DNA from: Christiangramia fulva
GTDB taxonomy: Bacteria > Bacteroidota > Bacteroidia > Flavobacteriales > Flavobacteriaceae
Length of the DNA: 64,000 nt
Reading direction: 5' to 3'
Assembly: GCF_003024155.1 (NCBI RefSeq)
Contig: NZ_CP028136.1
Location: 3,906,001-3,970,000, forward strand
Position 1 is the first letter of the stretch. Each line of letters opens with the position of its first letter. The position numbers and the translations under genes were made by a program. The notes beneath the pieces are model-generated. The model had not been told where the DNA came from, made no database searches, and was given only the letters and a program-made list of their open reading frames with translations. Shown in pieces: positions 34,341-42,865 of this stretch.

Positions 34341-35468
34341 ATGAAAAAATTAGTAATAATAGTTTCTGCAATTACGATGGTTTTTGCCGCCTGTGAAAAG
34401 GATAAAGGATATTATCTCTCAGGAAATACTGAAGGATTTGAAGACGGCACCAAGGTGTATATTTCAGAACTTGGTGAAGACACCCGTGCTCCCAAGGTTG
34501 TTGACACAGCCGTAATTAAAAATGGACATTTTGAAGTTGATCTTGAAGATACCGATGTTCCAAACCTTGGTTTCCTAAGATTCGAAGGCTCAAATGGCAG
34601 CGTCTTATTTATCGAGGAAAATCAAAAAATAAGCTTTGATATTAATAAAGACAGTATTCAAAATGCTAAGGTTTCTGGCGGAAAAGAGAATGCCGCTCTC
34701 AATGAATATATGGGGCATTTAAAAGATCTCAACCAGAAATATATGAAGTTACAGGCCGATTCAAGAGAGGCTATGATGAAGCAGGATACCGCAGCCCTGG
34801 AAAATATGCAGGCCACGCAAATGGAATTGCGCGACAACGATAAGGTAAAAAAAGAAGAGATATTCAAGAATAATAAAGATTCTTTTGTAGGCCTTATGGT
34901 GCTTACCGATATGCTGAACATGAAAACTCATTCAGCTACTGAAGTGAAGAAAATGTATGAAGAACTTTCAGACCGGATAAAACAAACACCTCTGGCTAAA
35001 AAGCTTAAGGAAAACCTGGATCAAATGAGTGCCACTGATGTTGGTAATAAAGCTCCGGAATTTTCGGGTCCAAATCCTGAAGGAAAAGAGATCAGCCTTT
35101 CCGAAAATATGGGAAAAGTGACCATAGTCGATTTCTGGGCCGCCTGGTGTAAACCCTGTCGTGCCGAAAGTCCGAATCTTGTAAAAGTCTACAATAAATA
35201 CAAAGATCAGGGTCTAAATATCATAAGTGTTTCTTTAGATCGACCCGGCCAGAAAGACAAATGGGTTGAAGCTATTAAAGAAGATAATCTTGGAGCCTGG
35301 AACCATGTTTCTCACCTTGAATTCTGGAAAGAGCCTATAGCAAGGAAGTATGGAGTTACGGCTATCCCGGCTACTTATATTCTTGACGATCAGGGTGTGA
35401 TCGTAGCGAAAAATCTTCGCGGAGACGATCTTTCGAATAAGATTGGAGAGTTATTGAGCAAGTCTTAA
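34341..35468 (+). CDS. TlpA-like thiol-disulfide oxidoreductase lipoprotein with DUF4369
   Basis: A 375-aa lipoprotein: the signal ends MVFAAC (Cys18). Residues about 25-115 match DUF4369 (LSGNTEGFEDGTKVYISEL; FLRFEGSNGSVLFIEENQ). A helical linker follows, then an AhpC/TSA-TlpA thioredoxin domain with FWAAWCKPCRAE (Cys270-x-x-Cys273) and the cis-Pro loop VTAIPATYILD. It should act in the periplasm on protein or small-molecule disulfides. It is monocistronic: a TAnnTTTG promoter element is 20 bp upstream and a terminator hairpin follows. Confidence 0.92.
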   Translation: MKKLVIIVSAITMVFAACEKDKGYYLSGNTEGFEDGTKVYISELGEDTRAPKVVDTAVIKNGHFEVDLEDTDVPNLGFLRFEGSNGSVLFIEENQKISFDINKDSIQNAKVSGGKENAALNEYMGHLKDLNQKYMKLQADSREAMMKQDTAALENMQATQMELRDNDKVKKEEIFKNNKDSFVGLMVLTDMLNMKTHSATEVKKMYEELSDRIKQTPLAKKLKENLDQMSATDVGNKAPEFSGPNPEGKEISLSENMGKVTIVDFWAAWCKPCRAESPNLVKVYNKYKDQGLNIISVSLDRPGQKDKWVEAIKEDNLGAWNHVSHLEFWKEPIARKYGVTAIPATYILDDQGVIVAKNLRGDDLSNKIGELLSKS

Positions 35469-35490
35469 AAGACCAACTACCAACTCTTTA

Positions 35491-35561
35491 AAAAAGAGCT
35501 GTCTGAAAAGTTTCTAAGGCAATATTCAGCCTGAAATTGGAACTATTCAGACAGCTTTTTT
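35491..35561. terminator. Bidirectional terminator hairpin
   Basis: Inverted repeat AAAAAAGAGCTGTCTGAA-like arm (35491-35507) and TTCAGACAGCTTTTTT (35546-35561), stem of 10-11 bp with A and T tracts. It separates the convergent TlpA-like and SIMPL genes and overlaps the last codon of the latter. Confidence 0.85.
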
Positions 35562-36249
35562 ATTTCAGTTCGAAACTGATATTCACCCTTATTTTCACTT
35601 CCAGTTCACCGGGGGCAATAGTTTGCTGTTCACCGGTTGCCTTCATCTCCATAGCTTCGTCCATTCTGTACATAGGCTGAACCTGGTTGTAATCAACCTG
35701 GTTTATAGAAACTGCTTTCCCCACTTCCTGCTCCAGTGGATTTGCCAGTTCCCCAGCAATTTCTTTGGCATTCAAAACAGCTATTTTACGGGCTTCCTTT
35801 TCATATTCTTCAATTTCAGAAGACTTAAACTGGATTCCATCAATGCGGTTCATGCCGTTATCAAGCAATCCTTTCATGATCTTCTCGTATTTTGTGATAT
35901 CATGAAGCGTGATGGAAATCGCCTGATTGGCGACGAATTTTTCAGTGCGATCCTGCCCGTTATTGTTATAGATATACCTTTTATTCAGATTTAGATAATC
36001 GGTTTCAATATCCTTTTCGGCAATTCCCTGGGATTTGAGGTATTTTATAATCGCATTTACCACTTTATCATTTTCAGCTTTTACCGCAGCCGCCGATTCC
36101 CCCTCATGTTCAATGCGTGATTTAATCACCACTTCATCGGGTTTTACCTTTACAACTCCTTCCCCTACCACATTTACGGTAGACTGGCAATTTTCCTGGG
36201 CCATAAGAGGCGCAGTGATCAATAGCAATAGAATGACTAATTTTTTCAT
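35560..36249 (-). CDS. SIMPL domain-containing periplasmic protein (DUF541)
   Basis: A 229-aa exported protein with a signal peptide (MKKLVILLLLITAPLMAQE, cleavage after AQ or MA). The SIMPL domain fills the rest: STVNVVGEGVVKVKPDEVVI at the start, KYLKSQGIAEKDIETDYLNL, and ALN-like IAVLNAKEIAGELA. SIMPL proteins (for example BP26, YggE) form ring-like oligomers in the periplasm with poorly defined roles in envelope or oxidative stress. It lies 47 bp from the rhomboid gene on the same strand and may be co-transcribed with it. Confidence 0.92.
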   Translation of the reverse strand: MKKLVILLLLITAPLMAQENCQSTVNVVGEGVVKVKPDEVVIKSRIEHEGESAAAVKAENDKVVNAIIKYLKSQGIAEKDIETDYLNLNKRYIYNNNGQDRTEKFVANQAISITLHDITKYEKIMKGLLDNGMNRIDGIQFKSSEIEEYEKEARKIAVLNAKEIAGELANPLEQEVGKAVSINQVDYNQVQPMYRMDEAMEMKATGEQQTIAPGELEVKIRVNISFELK

Positions 36250-36296
36250 AGTATATTGTTTTAGTTGAGTAAAGATAATCCAAGAAAGATACCAAA

Positions 36297-36944
36297 CTAG
36301 ATCTTACCTGTACGTTGCAGATAAAAAAGAATGAGGATAGGCAGCGCGAGGAGAACGACCATTAGAAGATGCTCCGTAAAAACCCAGGGCGCAAAGATCA
36401 TTGTAATAAAATAACCGCCCATGGCCCCGCCAAAATGAGCATCGTGGCCAATATTGTCCCGCCGGCGTTTCATTCCGTAAATGGTATAAAAAAGATAACC
36501 TATCCCAAAAATATAGGCCGGAATAGGAATAAAAAAGAACAAACCAAGCATCATATCCGGTTGCAGTAAAATAGCCGAATATAAAATGCCCATTACCGCG
36601 CCGCTCGCTCCCACGGCTGTGTAGCTATAATCGTTCTTATGAAAATAATAGGATAGAAAATTACCCAGCAACAAACTACCCAGGTAAACCACCACAAAAG
36701 CAGTAGTGCCAAGGCCATAGATCACCACATTGGCAAAAAAATAGAGGGTTAACATGTTCACCAGCAAATGGCTGATATCCACATGCAGGAATCCGGAAGT
36801 AAAAATTTGATGATAGGCGCCGGATTTTATATTGGCAATATTGAATTTGTATTTATTAAAGAAGTTTTCATCATTGAATCCCTTGAAAGAAATTACAGCA
36901 GTAATACCAATAATCGCAAGGGTTACCAGGTTCAATTCTCCCAT
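36297..36944 (-). CDS. Rhomboid family intramembrane serine protease
   Basis: A 215-aa membrane protein with six predicted helices. The catalytic serine is Ser114 in the GASGA motif (VGASGAVMGILYS), the catalytic histidine is His170 in HDAHFGGAMGGY, and the upstream HLLVNM holds the supporting Asn63. These meet all active-site requirements. It would cut membrane-embedded substrates. It is divergent from the acyltransferase gene; the two promoters have -7 elements placed back to back within 19 bp. Confidence 0.93.
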   Translation of the reverse strand: MGELNLVTLAIIGITAVISFKGFNDENFFNKYKFNIANIKSGAYHQIFTSGFLHVDISHLLVNMLTLYFFANVVIYGLGTTAFVVVYLGSLLLGNFLSYYFHKNDYSYTAVGASGAVMGILYSAILLQPDMMLGLFFFIPIPAYIFGIGYLFYTIYGMKRRRDNIGHDAHFGGAMGGYFITMIFAPWVFTEHLLMVVLLALPILILFYLQRTGKI

Positions 36945-36963
36945 GTTTACTGAAGTTTAGTGT

Positions 36964-36971
36964 CAAATATA
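36964..36971 (-). promoter_or_regulatory. -7 promoter element (TATATTTG) for the rhomboid gene
   Basis: CAAATATA on the plus strand, i.e. TATATTTG on the minus strand, 20 bp before the rhomboid start at 36944. Confidence 0.6.
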
Positions 36972-36974
36972 CCA

Positions 36975-36982
36975 TATATTTG
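36975..36982 (+). promoter_or_regulatory. -7 promoter element (TATATTTG) for the acyltransferase gene
   Basis: Exact TAnnTTTG match 14 bp before the ATG at 36997. Together with 36964-36971 it forms a near-palindromic CAAATATACCATATATTTG. Confidence 0.6.
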
Positions 36983-36996
36983 CGTAAAGAATTTTT

Positions 36997-37902
36997 ATGC
37001 AAGGAATAGTTTTCTGGTTAATTTACCCGCTACTCTGGTTTATTTCCATACTCCCTTTTCCCGTTTTTTATTTTTTTTCTGATATGGTTTTTGTGCTGGT
37101 TTATCACCTTATTAGGTACAGGCGCAAAACCGTAACCGCTAATCTTCGCCTTGTTTTTCCTGAAAAATCTTCGGAAGAGATCGCCACAATCCGTAAAAAA
37201 TTCTACCGGCATATGTGCGATATGTTCCTGGAAATGATCAAAAGCATAAATATTTCAAAAAAAGAATTGAAAAAGCGTTTCACTTTTACCAATCTTGAGG
37301 CATTGCGCGAGATGGAAAAACTTGATAAAAGCATTATCATCATGTGTGGGCATTACGCCAGTTATGAATGGATGCTTTCCCTGCAGTTATACGGACTCAA
37401 ACATAAATCCTTCGGAATTTACAAAAGCATTAGAAACAGGTATTTTGACCGGCTTGTGAAATCGATTAGAAGCCGCTTTAATGCCGAACTTATAAGCACT
37501 TATAAAGCTTCAGAATTTATCAGGTTTAACCAGGAAAGTGGCCAATTAGGGACTTATGCAATGATTGCCGATCAATCTCCGAAACTCGAACGGGCAAAAC
37601 ACTGGATCGATTTTATGGGAATTAAGGCGCCGGTTTTTGAGGGTTCTGACCGTTTTGCACGAAAATTAGATATGGCCGTTGTTTACCTTCACGTCGAAAA
37701 ATTCAAAAGGGGGTATTACGAGGCTACTTTTATTCCAATTACAAGCAACGCCCCAAAAGAGCCTCCACATTTTATTACCAAAAAATTCATCCAACTTCTG
37801 GAAGAACAGATCAAAAAAGCTCCGGAATATTATCTATGGACCCATAAACGCTGGAAACACAAAGATCAACCTATTTCTTCTCACGCTGAAGTTATCGATT
37901 AG
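36997..37902 (+). CDS. Lysophospholipid/lipid A acyltransferase (LpxL/HtrB family)
   Basis: A 301-aa inner-membrane acyltransferase. There is an N-terminal membrane anchor (about 4-38), the RRKTVTANLRLVFPEKS stretch typical of the family, and the H-x4-E catalytic motif as His119/Glu124 in CGHYASYEW. Residues DQSPKLERAKHWIDFMGIKA match the conserved DQ region of lipid A acyltransferases. It adds a secondary acyl chain to lipid A, or in Bacteroidota possibly to ornithine/other aminolipids. It overlaps the convergent glmM gene by 4 bp. Confidence 0.9.
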   Translation: MQGIVFWLIYPLLWFISILPFPVFYFFSDMVFVLVYHLIRYRRKTVTANLRLVFPEKSSEEIATIRKKFYRHMCDMFLEMIKSINISKKELKKRFTFTNLEALREMEKLDKSIIIMCGHYASYEWMLSLQLYGLKHKSFGIYKSIRNRYFDRLVKSIRSRFNAELISTYKASEFIRFNQESGQLGTYAMIADQSPKLERAKHWIDFMGIKAPVFEGSDRFARKLDMAVVYLHVEKFKRGYYEATFIPITSNAPKEPPHFITKKFIQLLEEQIKKAPEYYLWTHKRWKHKDQPISSHAEVID

Positions 37903-39284
37903 GCGATAATATCTTCTATTTCTTTAATCATTTTCTGCGCAAGTTCGTCGGCTTCCTGTTGTGATTTGGCTTCGGTATAAATTCGAATAATTGGTTCGGT
38001 ATTCGATTTACGCAAATGAACCCAGTTTTCGGGAAAATCGATTTTCACTCCATCAACCGTTGAAATCTCCTGGTTCGAATGGCGTTTTTCAACAGCCCTA
38101 AGAATTCCATCCACATCGAGATCGGGAGTCAATTCGATCTTGTTTTTACTCATAAAGTAAGAAGGATATTCTTTTCTTATTTCAGAAACTTTCTTTCCTT
38201 TTTCGGCGAGATAGGTAAGGAACAATGCCGTTCCTACAAGGCTATCGCGGCCATAATGCGCCTGCGGATAAATGATGCCCCCATTCCCTTCTCCACCTAT
38301 AATTGCATTGGTATCTTTCATCAATTTTACAACATTTACCTCACCAACGGCACTTGCCTTGTAATTACCATGATGTTTTTGAGTAATGTCACGCAAGGCC
38401 CTTGAGGACGAAAGATTGCTTACGGTATTTCCTTTCTCCTTGGAAAGAATGTAATCTGCACAGGCAACAAGGGTGTATTCTTCTCCAAACATTTCACCGG
38501 TTTCATCAATAAATGCCAGGCGGTCAACATCCGGATCTACCACGATCCCGAGATCGGCCTTTTCTTTTTTCACCAGATTGCAGATATCGGTTAGATGCTC
38601 TTTTAGAGGCTCCGGGTTATGCGGAAAATGACCATTAGGTTCACAATAAAGTTCCACGACCTCAACGCCCATTTTTTTAAGAAGGGCCGGAATTGCAATT
38701 CCGCCTGAAGAATTTACCGCATCTACAACGACTTTAAATCCGGCATTTTTAACTTTATCAATAGCTACCATTTTCAGTTTAAGCACTTCTTCAATATGAA
38801 GATCGATATAGTTCTCCTTCACCGAAATCTTGCCGAGATCATCCACTTCAGCAAATTCAAGGGTTTCGGCTTCTGCTATCTTTAGTATTTTAGCCCCTGC
38901 CTCGGCATTCAGAAATTCCCCTTTATTATTCAGAAGTTTTAAAGCGTTCCATTGCTTAGGGTTATGGCTGGCGGTAAGGATGATCCCTCCATCGGCTTTT
39001 TCAAGAGGTACGGCAACTTCAACGGTAGGAGTGGTGGAAAGACCTATATCAATGACATCTATTCCAAGACCAACGAGAGTGTTCATCGTAAGATTTTGTA
39101 TCATTTCACCGGAGATCCTGGCATCCCTTCCAACCACGACCGTAATTTTATCTTTTTGAAGTTCCTGTTTCAGCCAGGTACCATAAGCGGCGGCAAATTT
39201 TACAGTATCTATAGGAGTTAAATTGTCTTTTTCCCTTCCCCCAATGGTTCCACGAATTCCTGAAATAGATTTTATTAAGCTCAT
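37899..39284 (-). CDS. glmM: Phosphoglucosamine mutase
   Basis: Alpha-D-phosphohexomutase of 461 aa that converts GlcN-6-P to GlcN-1-P on the way to UDP-GlcNAc. The start at 39284 (MSLIKSISGIRGTIGG) is chosen because it begins the family's first domain and lies 21 bp after a TATATTTG promoter element; the 115 extra codons upstream are not conserved in type. The phosphoserine loop is TASHNPKQWN (Ser106), the metal loop is VVDPDVDRLAF, and the sugar loop EGNGG appears in GGEGNGGIIYP. A phosphomannomutase role is the main alternative. It would feed the UDP-GlcNAc used by wecB and tviC. Confidence 0.85.
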   Translation of the reverse strand: MSLIKSISGIRGTIGGREKDNLTPIDTVKFAAAYGTWLKQELQKDKITVVVGRDARISGEMIQNLTMNTLVGLGIDVIDIGLSTTPTVEVAVPLEKADGGIILTASHNPKQWNALKLLNNKGEFLNAEAGAKILKIAEAETLEFAEVDDLGKISVKENYIDLHIEEVLKLKMVAIDKVKNAGFKVVVDAVNSSGGIAIPALLKKMGVEVVELYCEPNGHFPHNPEPLKEHLTDICNLVKKEKADLGIVVDPDVDRLAFIDETGEMFGEEYTLVACADYILSKEKGNTVSNLSSSRALRDITQKHHGNYKASAVGEVNVVKLMKDTNAIIGGEGNGGIIYPQAHYGRDSLVGTALFLTYLAEKGKKVSEIRKEYPSYFMSKNKIELTPDLDVDGILRAVEKRHSNQEISTVDGVKIDFPENWVHLRKSNTEPIIRIYTEAKSQQEADELAQKMIKEIEDIIA

Positions 39285-39305
39285 TACTGATTTTCTAATT
39301 TTTGA

Positions 39306-39313
39306 CAAATATA
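39306..39313 (-). promoter_or_regulatory. -7 promoter element (TATATTTG) with -33 TTTG for glmM
   Basis: CAAATATA on the plus strand, followed after 21 bp by CAAA at 39335-39338, giving the TTTG-N21-TATATTTG layout on the minus strand. Confidence 0.65.
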
Positions 39314-39380
39314 CATGTACGTAAAGTGAAGCGCCAAAACTTAACATAAATTTACCCCTGATATTTGTACCTTGAACCAC

Positions 39381-39983
39381 ATGAATTTCCTTGCGCATAT
39401 CTATCTTTCCGGTGATGACGATCTGCTGAAAATTGGCAATTTCATTGCAGATTCCATAAAAGGCAAAAAATACCTGAAATATCCTCCAAGAATTCAGGAC
39501 GGCATCATTCTGCACAGGGCCATCGATTATTTTACCGATACCCACCCCGTCTTCAGAAAAAGTGTGCAGAGGCTTTTTCCTGCTTACAGGCATTATAGCG
39601 GAATTATCGTGGATATTTTTTATGATCATTTTCTTGCGGCAAACTGGGAAGATTATTCTGATACTCCACTAAAAGATTATTCAGAAAATTTTTACAGGCT
39701 TCTTGATGAAAATCAGGAATTACTGCCTATAAAAGTATTGAATTTCATGCCCTATATGATTGAAGAGAACTGGCTTTACAGCTATCGGAAAATTGACGGC
39801 ATACAAAAAGTCCTGAACGGAATGAACCGCCGAACAGGCAGGAAATCAGGAATGAATATGGCAGTAAAAGAACTTGAAGGATCCTATCCATCTTTTGAAA
39901 ACGAATTCCGCTTATTTTTTGAAGAACTTCAGGATTTCAGCAGAATTAAAATAACACAGATAGATAAAAAGAAAGACCGGTAA
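39381..39983 (+). CDS. Acyl carrier protein phosphodiesterase (AcpH-like)
   Basis: A 200-aa HD-like hydrolase of the ACP phosphodiesterase family (DUF479). The start MNFLAHIYLSGDDDLLKIGN, then FIADSIKG, QDGIILHRAIDYFTDTHP, and IIVDIFYDHFLAANW follow the family pattern with the expected His/Asp residues. It removes the 4'-phosphopantetheine group from ACP. An upstream TTG at 39372 would add three residues and is not needed. It ends within a terminator hairpin shared with the convergent astacin gene. Confidence 0.9.
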   Translation: MNFLAHIYLSGDDDLLKIGNFIADSIKGKKYLKYPPRIQDGIILHRAIDYFTDTHPVFRKSVQRLFPAYRHYSGIIVDIFYDHFLAANWEDYSDTPLKDYSENFYRLLDENQELLPIKVLNFMPYMIEENWLYSYRKIDGIQKVLNGMNRRTGRKSGMNMAVKELEGSYPSFENEFRLFFEELQDFSRIKITQIDKKKDR

Positions 39984-39996
39984 AAACCAGTCTTTC
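39971..39996. terminator. Bidirectional terminator hairpin
   Basis: GAAAGACCGGT and ACCAGTCTTTC form a stem of about 10 bp with one mismatch and an AAAA loop. The stop codon of the AcpH-like gene lies within it. Confidence 0.7.
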
Positions 39997-40019
39997 CTAG
40001 ATATTTCTATACAAATTTT

Positions 40020-41144
40020 TTATCTAACGTATCTCCAATGACCGCTTATAAGCTCAACTTCGCGCCATTGTTTTCCTTTAAAAACCCACCATTTATCATC
40101 TTTACGAAGAACGGTAACACCTTCAATGGTATAGGTTTCTCCATTTATATAATTAGTAGTGGTAGTGGTGGTTGTTCCCCCAGTAGTGGTGGTGGTTGTC
40201 CCTGAAGTATCAGTAGTTCCTAAGGAAGTGTCGGTAGTTGTGGAAGAACTACTTGTATCAACAGGTCCGGGATATAAAACATTAATTCCCTCGATATCAC
40301 CGGCTGAAAGTCCGCTTCTCTGCGCATAAAAAGTCGATCCATCTAATTTGGTAATAGTGGGCAATCCATTTGCGGAAAAAGAATAGGAACTATATAACAT
40401 TATAGAGCCAAAATCAAGATTTGAAGTATATTCAGCTCCATCCCATCCGGCTTCCTGGTAAGTATAGAAATTATATTCCCTGCCAGAAACGATATTATCA
40501 TAATTAATAATGATCGCATTATCTCTATCTACACGGCTCTGTTCATGCCATAAACCAACAGCATGGCCAATCTCGTGAATCGCGTTTCCGGTTGAGCAGG
40601 CATCGGCGAGCGTGATATTCTGGCGTCCGCCTACCATTCCCACGTAAGAAGAACATCCTGAACCCGGAGTAAAATAGATATAATTGGATTCTGAGGTGTG
40701 TTGTACAAACCTTACTGCGGTATTTGCTTCCCAATGTCTCATCGCGTCTAGTACACGCGCCTGATTAGGAAGGGAAGGGTCAATTTCATAAAAAACCGTA
40801 TTGTTTGGCCAAATGAACTGAGTTCTTCCAACACTTCTAGTAACAGGCTGAGGCAGAATACCGGGATCCAGAATAAGGCCTAATGGCTTAAAGGAAGTTC
40901 GATTTTCAGGAAGAAGGATATCACCCTGGTACACATATTTTCCATTAATAGATTCAACGGGAAGTTTTCGTTCCCCGAAGTACACGTCTACTGGATCTCC
41001 AAATTGGTCTGGAAAAGCCATTTCGGTAAAGTCATCTTTAAAAGAGGCATTTACACTGTTGTCCTGAGAGGTCTCCAGAGGTTCCTGGCTACAGGCGAAA
41101 AGACCGAATACGGCCACGCCCAAAAGTAATTTTGCACTTTTCAT
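40020..41144 (-). CDS. Astacin-family (M12A) metalloprotease lipoprotein
   Basis: A 374-aa secreted zinc protease. The lipoprotein signal ends GLFAC (Cys18). A pro-region follows, then the catalytic domain beginning near WPNNTVFYEID. The zinc site is HEIGHAVGLWHE (190-201) and the Met-turn is SIMLYSS. After LYPGP comes a Ser/Thr/Gly linker of about 40 residues (TTTDTSLGTTDTSG and Thr runs), then a 45-residue Trp-rich end (YTIEGVTVLRKDDKWW). The paralogue at 41383 shares everything but the linker. The leaders of both genes share CCTACTT just before ATG. Confidence 0.93.
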   Translation of the reverse strand: MKSAKLLLGVAVFGLFACSQEPLETSQDNSVNASFKDDFTEMAFPDQFGDPVDVYFGERKLPVESINGKYVYQGDILLPENRTSFKPLGLILDPGILPQPVTRSVGRTQFIWPNNTVFYEIDPSLPNQARVLDAMRHWEANTAVRFVQHTSESNYIYFTPGSGCSSYVGMVGGRQNITLADACSTGNAIHEIGHAVGLWHEQSRVDRDNAIIINYDNIVSGREYNFYTYQEAGWDGAEYTSNLDFGSIMLYSSYSFSANGLPTITKLDGSTFYAQRSGLSAGDIEGINVLYPGPVDTSSSSTTTDTSLGTTDTSGTTTTTTGGTTTTTTTNYINGETYTIEGVTVLRKDDKWWVFKGKQWREVELISGHWRYVR

Positions 41145-41336
41145 AAGTAGGTAATTAAGTTAAACTTGAGATCTAAAGCAGATTTGGGAATAAACTTGAG
41201 ATCAGTTTTCAATTCATTTAATCGGGTAATTTTTGCTTTTTATCGATAGTTAAAATTTGTATTAGTCCTATTTCTTAAAATTTATGGTGTGTAATTATTC
41301 TACAAAAACTGAGATTTTAACATTTTATTTACACAT

Positions 41337-41374
41337 AAATTTTCCTGGTGAAAGAACCTTCACCAGGAAAATTT
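41337..41374 (-). terminator. Terminator hairpin downstream of the second astacin gene
   Basis: AAATTTTCCTGGTGAA (41337-41352) pairs with TTCACCAGGAAAATTT (41359-41374), a 16-bp stem with a 6-nt loop, directly after the stop of the gene at 41383. Confidence 0.88.
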
Positions 41375-41382
41375 TCTATTTA

Positions 41383-42414
41383 TTAAAACATATAATGCCA
41401 ATAATTATCTATTAGTTCTACCTGTCTCCATCCCCGGCTGGAATAATACCACCACATTCCCCAGTTTCTCAAAACAGTCAGGCCTGCAATTGTATAATAT
41501 TCACCGTCAATATAGGTGGCAGTTGTACCCGGAGAAGGATAAATGGAATTAATCCCATTTATATCTCCATTAGAAAGAGCGTTCCTCTGTGCGGTATATA
41601 AAGAACCATCTACTTTAGTTATTGTAGGCTGACCATTACTGCTGAAAGAATAGGGGCTATACATCATAATAGAGCCAAAATCTAATTGTGTGGTAAGCTC
41701 TTTTCCGTCAAAACCGCTTTCCTGGTAGGTTTGAAAATTATATTCCTTTCCACTTTCAATATTGTCAAAATGAATGGTAATGTATTTATCTCTATCTACC
41801 CTGCTCTGCTCATGCCATAGTCCAAGGGCATGGCCAATCTCATGAATTGCATTTCCAGTGGAACAGGCATCTGCCAGGATAAGATCCTGTTTTCCGCCCA
41901 CCATTCCTATATAAGATGAACAGCCAGATCCAGGCGTGAAATAAATATAATTAGATTCGGAAGAGCGTTCTACAAAGTTGATATTCGTATTCGCTTCCCA
42001 GTGGCTTATGGCATCATAAACCCTGGACTGGTCTGGAAGTTTACTATCAATCTCGTAATAAACGGTATTGTTTGGCCAATAACCGGAAGTTCTCGCAACA
42101 CTTTTACTGGCTGGGGTCTCCCCTTTCTCATAAACCAGTTTCTCCTGGCTTTTGGAAATGCCATTAGAAGGAAGAAGGATGTCGCCCTGGTAAATAAAAT
42201 GGGTACTGGTGCGTTTAACAGGCATTTTTCTTCCTGCATAATAAATGTTCATTACCTCTCCCTTTGAACCCGGAAAAGCAACTTCTGTGTTTGCATCGAG
42301 TAATTTAGAATTTGAAGTCTGATCTGGGGTTACAGTTTGATCTTCAATCGGATCTTTGCTACAGGAAGCCAGTATTACTACCGATAGCAAAAAAAACAAT
42401 TTTAATTTTCTCAT
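41383..42414 (-). CDS. Astacin-family (M12A) metalloprotease lipoprotein, paralogue
   Basis: A 343-aa protein, start at 42414 chosen because MRKLKLFFLLSVVILASCSK is a clean lipoprotein signal (Cys18) and the leader matches its paralogue. The zinc site is HEIGHALGLWHE (191-202) with the Met-turn SIMMYSP. It lacks the Thr-rich linker of the neighbour but keeps the Trp-rich C-terminal module (YTIAGLTVLRNWGMWWYY; WRQVELIDNYWHYMF). It is separated from its paralogue by its own terminator and 240 bp, so each gene is probably expressed on its own. Confidence 0.92.
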   Translation of the reverse strand: MRKLKLFFLLSVVILASCSKDPIEDQTVTPDQTSNSKLLDANTEVAFPGSKGEVMNIYYAGRKMPVKRTSTHFIYQGDILLPSNGISKSQEKLVYEKGETPASKSVARTSGYWPNNTVYYEIDSKLPDQSRVYDAISHWEANTNINFVERSSESNYIYFTPGSGCSSYIGMVGGKQDLILADACSTGNAIHEIGHALGLWHEQSRVDRDKYITIHFDNIESGKEYNFQTYQESGFDGKELTTQLDFGSIMMYSPYSFSSNGQPTITKVDGSLYTAQRNALSNGDINGINSIYPSPGTTATYIDGEYYTIAGLTVLRNWGMWWYYSSRGWRQVELIDNYWHYMF

Positions 42415-42865
42415 AAGTAGGTTTCTCTTTTTGTATTTTAATATTTCCTTTTGTTTTCGAACTTTAAAAAGCAAAGGTTATTCCAAAATTTTTAACTTTT
42501 TCTATAGTTAAATATTTAACAGTTAAATTCTTACAAATACCTTTTTGAAATAGTTTTTTCGAGGTTTGGGTTCCCGAATACTTATAATTCTTTTTATTCT
42601 TATTAGTTCTGAAAAGCACTTATTTTTCAATGCTTTTCAAAGATTTAAACATTCACTTCAACTTTACATCAAACTGATGTTCAGGTACTAACATAGGATA
42701 TTTTTAATATTTAACGCAACATTTTAAACTTTAACAAATAAAAAAGCTGTCCGGAAAGCTCCAGACAGCTCATTACATCATCCAAGAGGATGATTAAATT
42801 AACCCGCAAAATTAGTCACCCCCCGGTCAAATAATTCAGTCGGGTTAATGTTTGATCGGTTTCCT
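42415..42865. other. Non-coding gap between astacin and TSP3 genes
   Basis: 451 bp of AT-rich DNA. It holds the terminator at 42741-42770, a second inverted repeat (TTAACCCG near 42798 with CGGGTTAA near 42840), and the presumed promoter of the astacin gene at 42414. No gene was seen. Confidence 0.7.
42741..42770 (-). terminator. Terminator hairpin downstream of the first TSP3 lipoprotein gene
   Basis: AGCTGTCCGG and CCAGACAGCT (one mismatch) with loop AAAGCT; on the minus strand it is followed by a T tract (TTTTTTATTTG). Confidence 0.82.

Noticed and set aside
39285..39629. Longer N-terminus for GlmM
   Set aside because: The added residues lack family similarity, cross the promoter element at 39306-39313, and the protein is full length from 39284.
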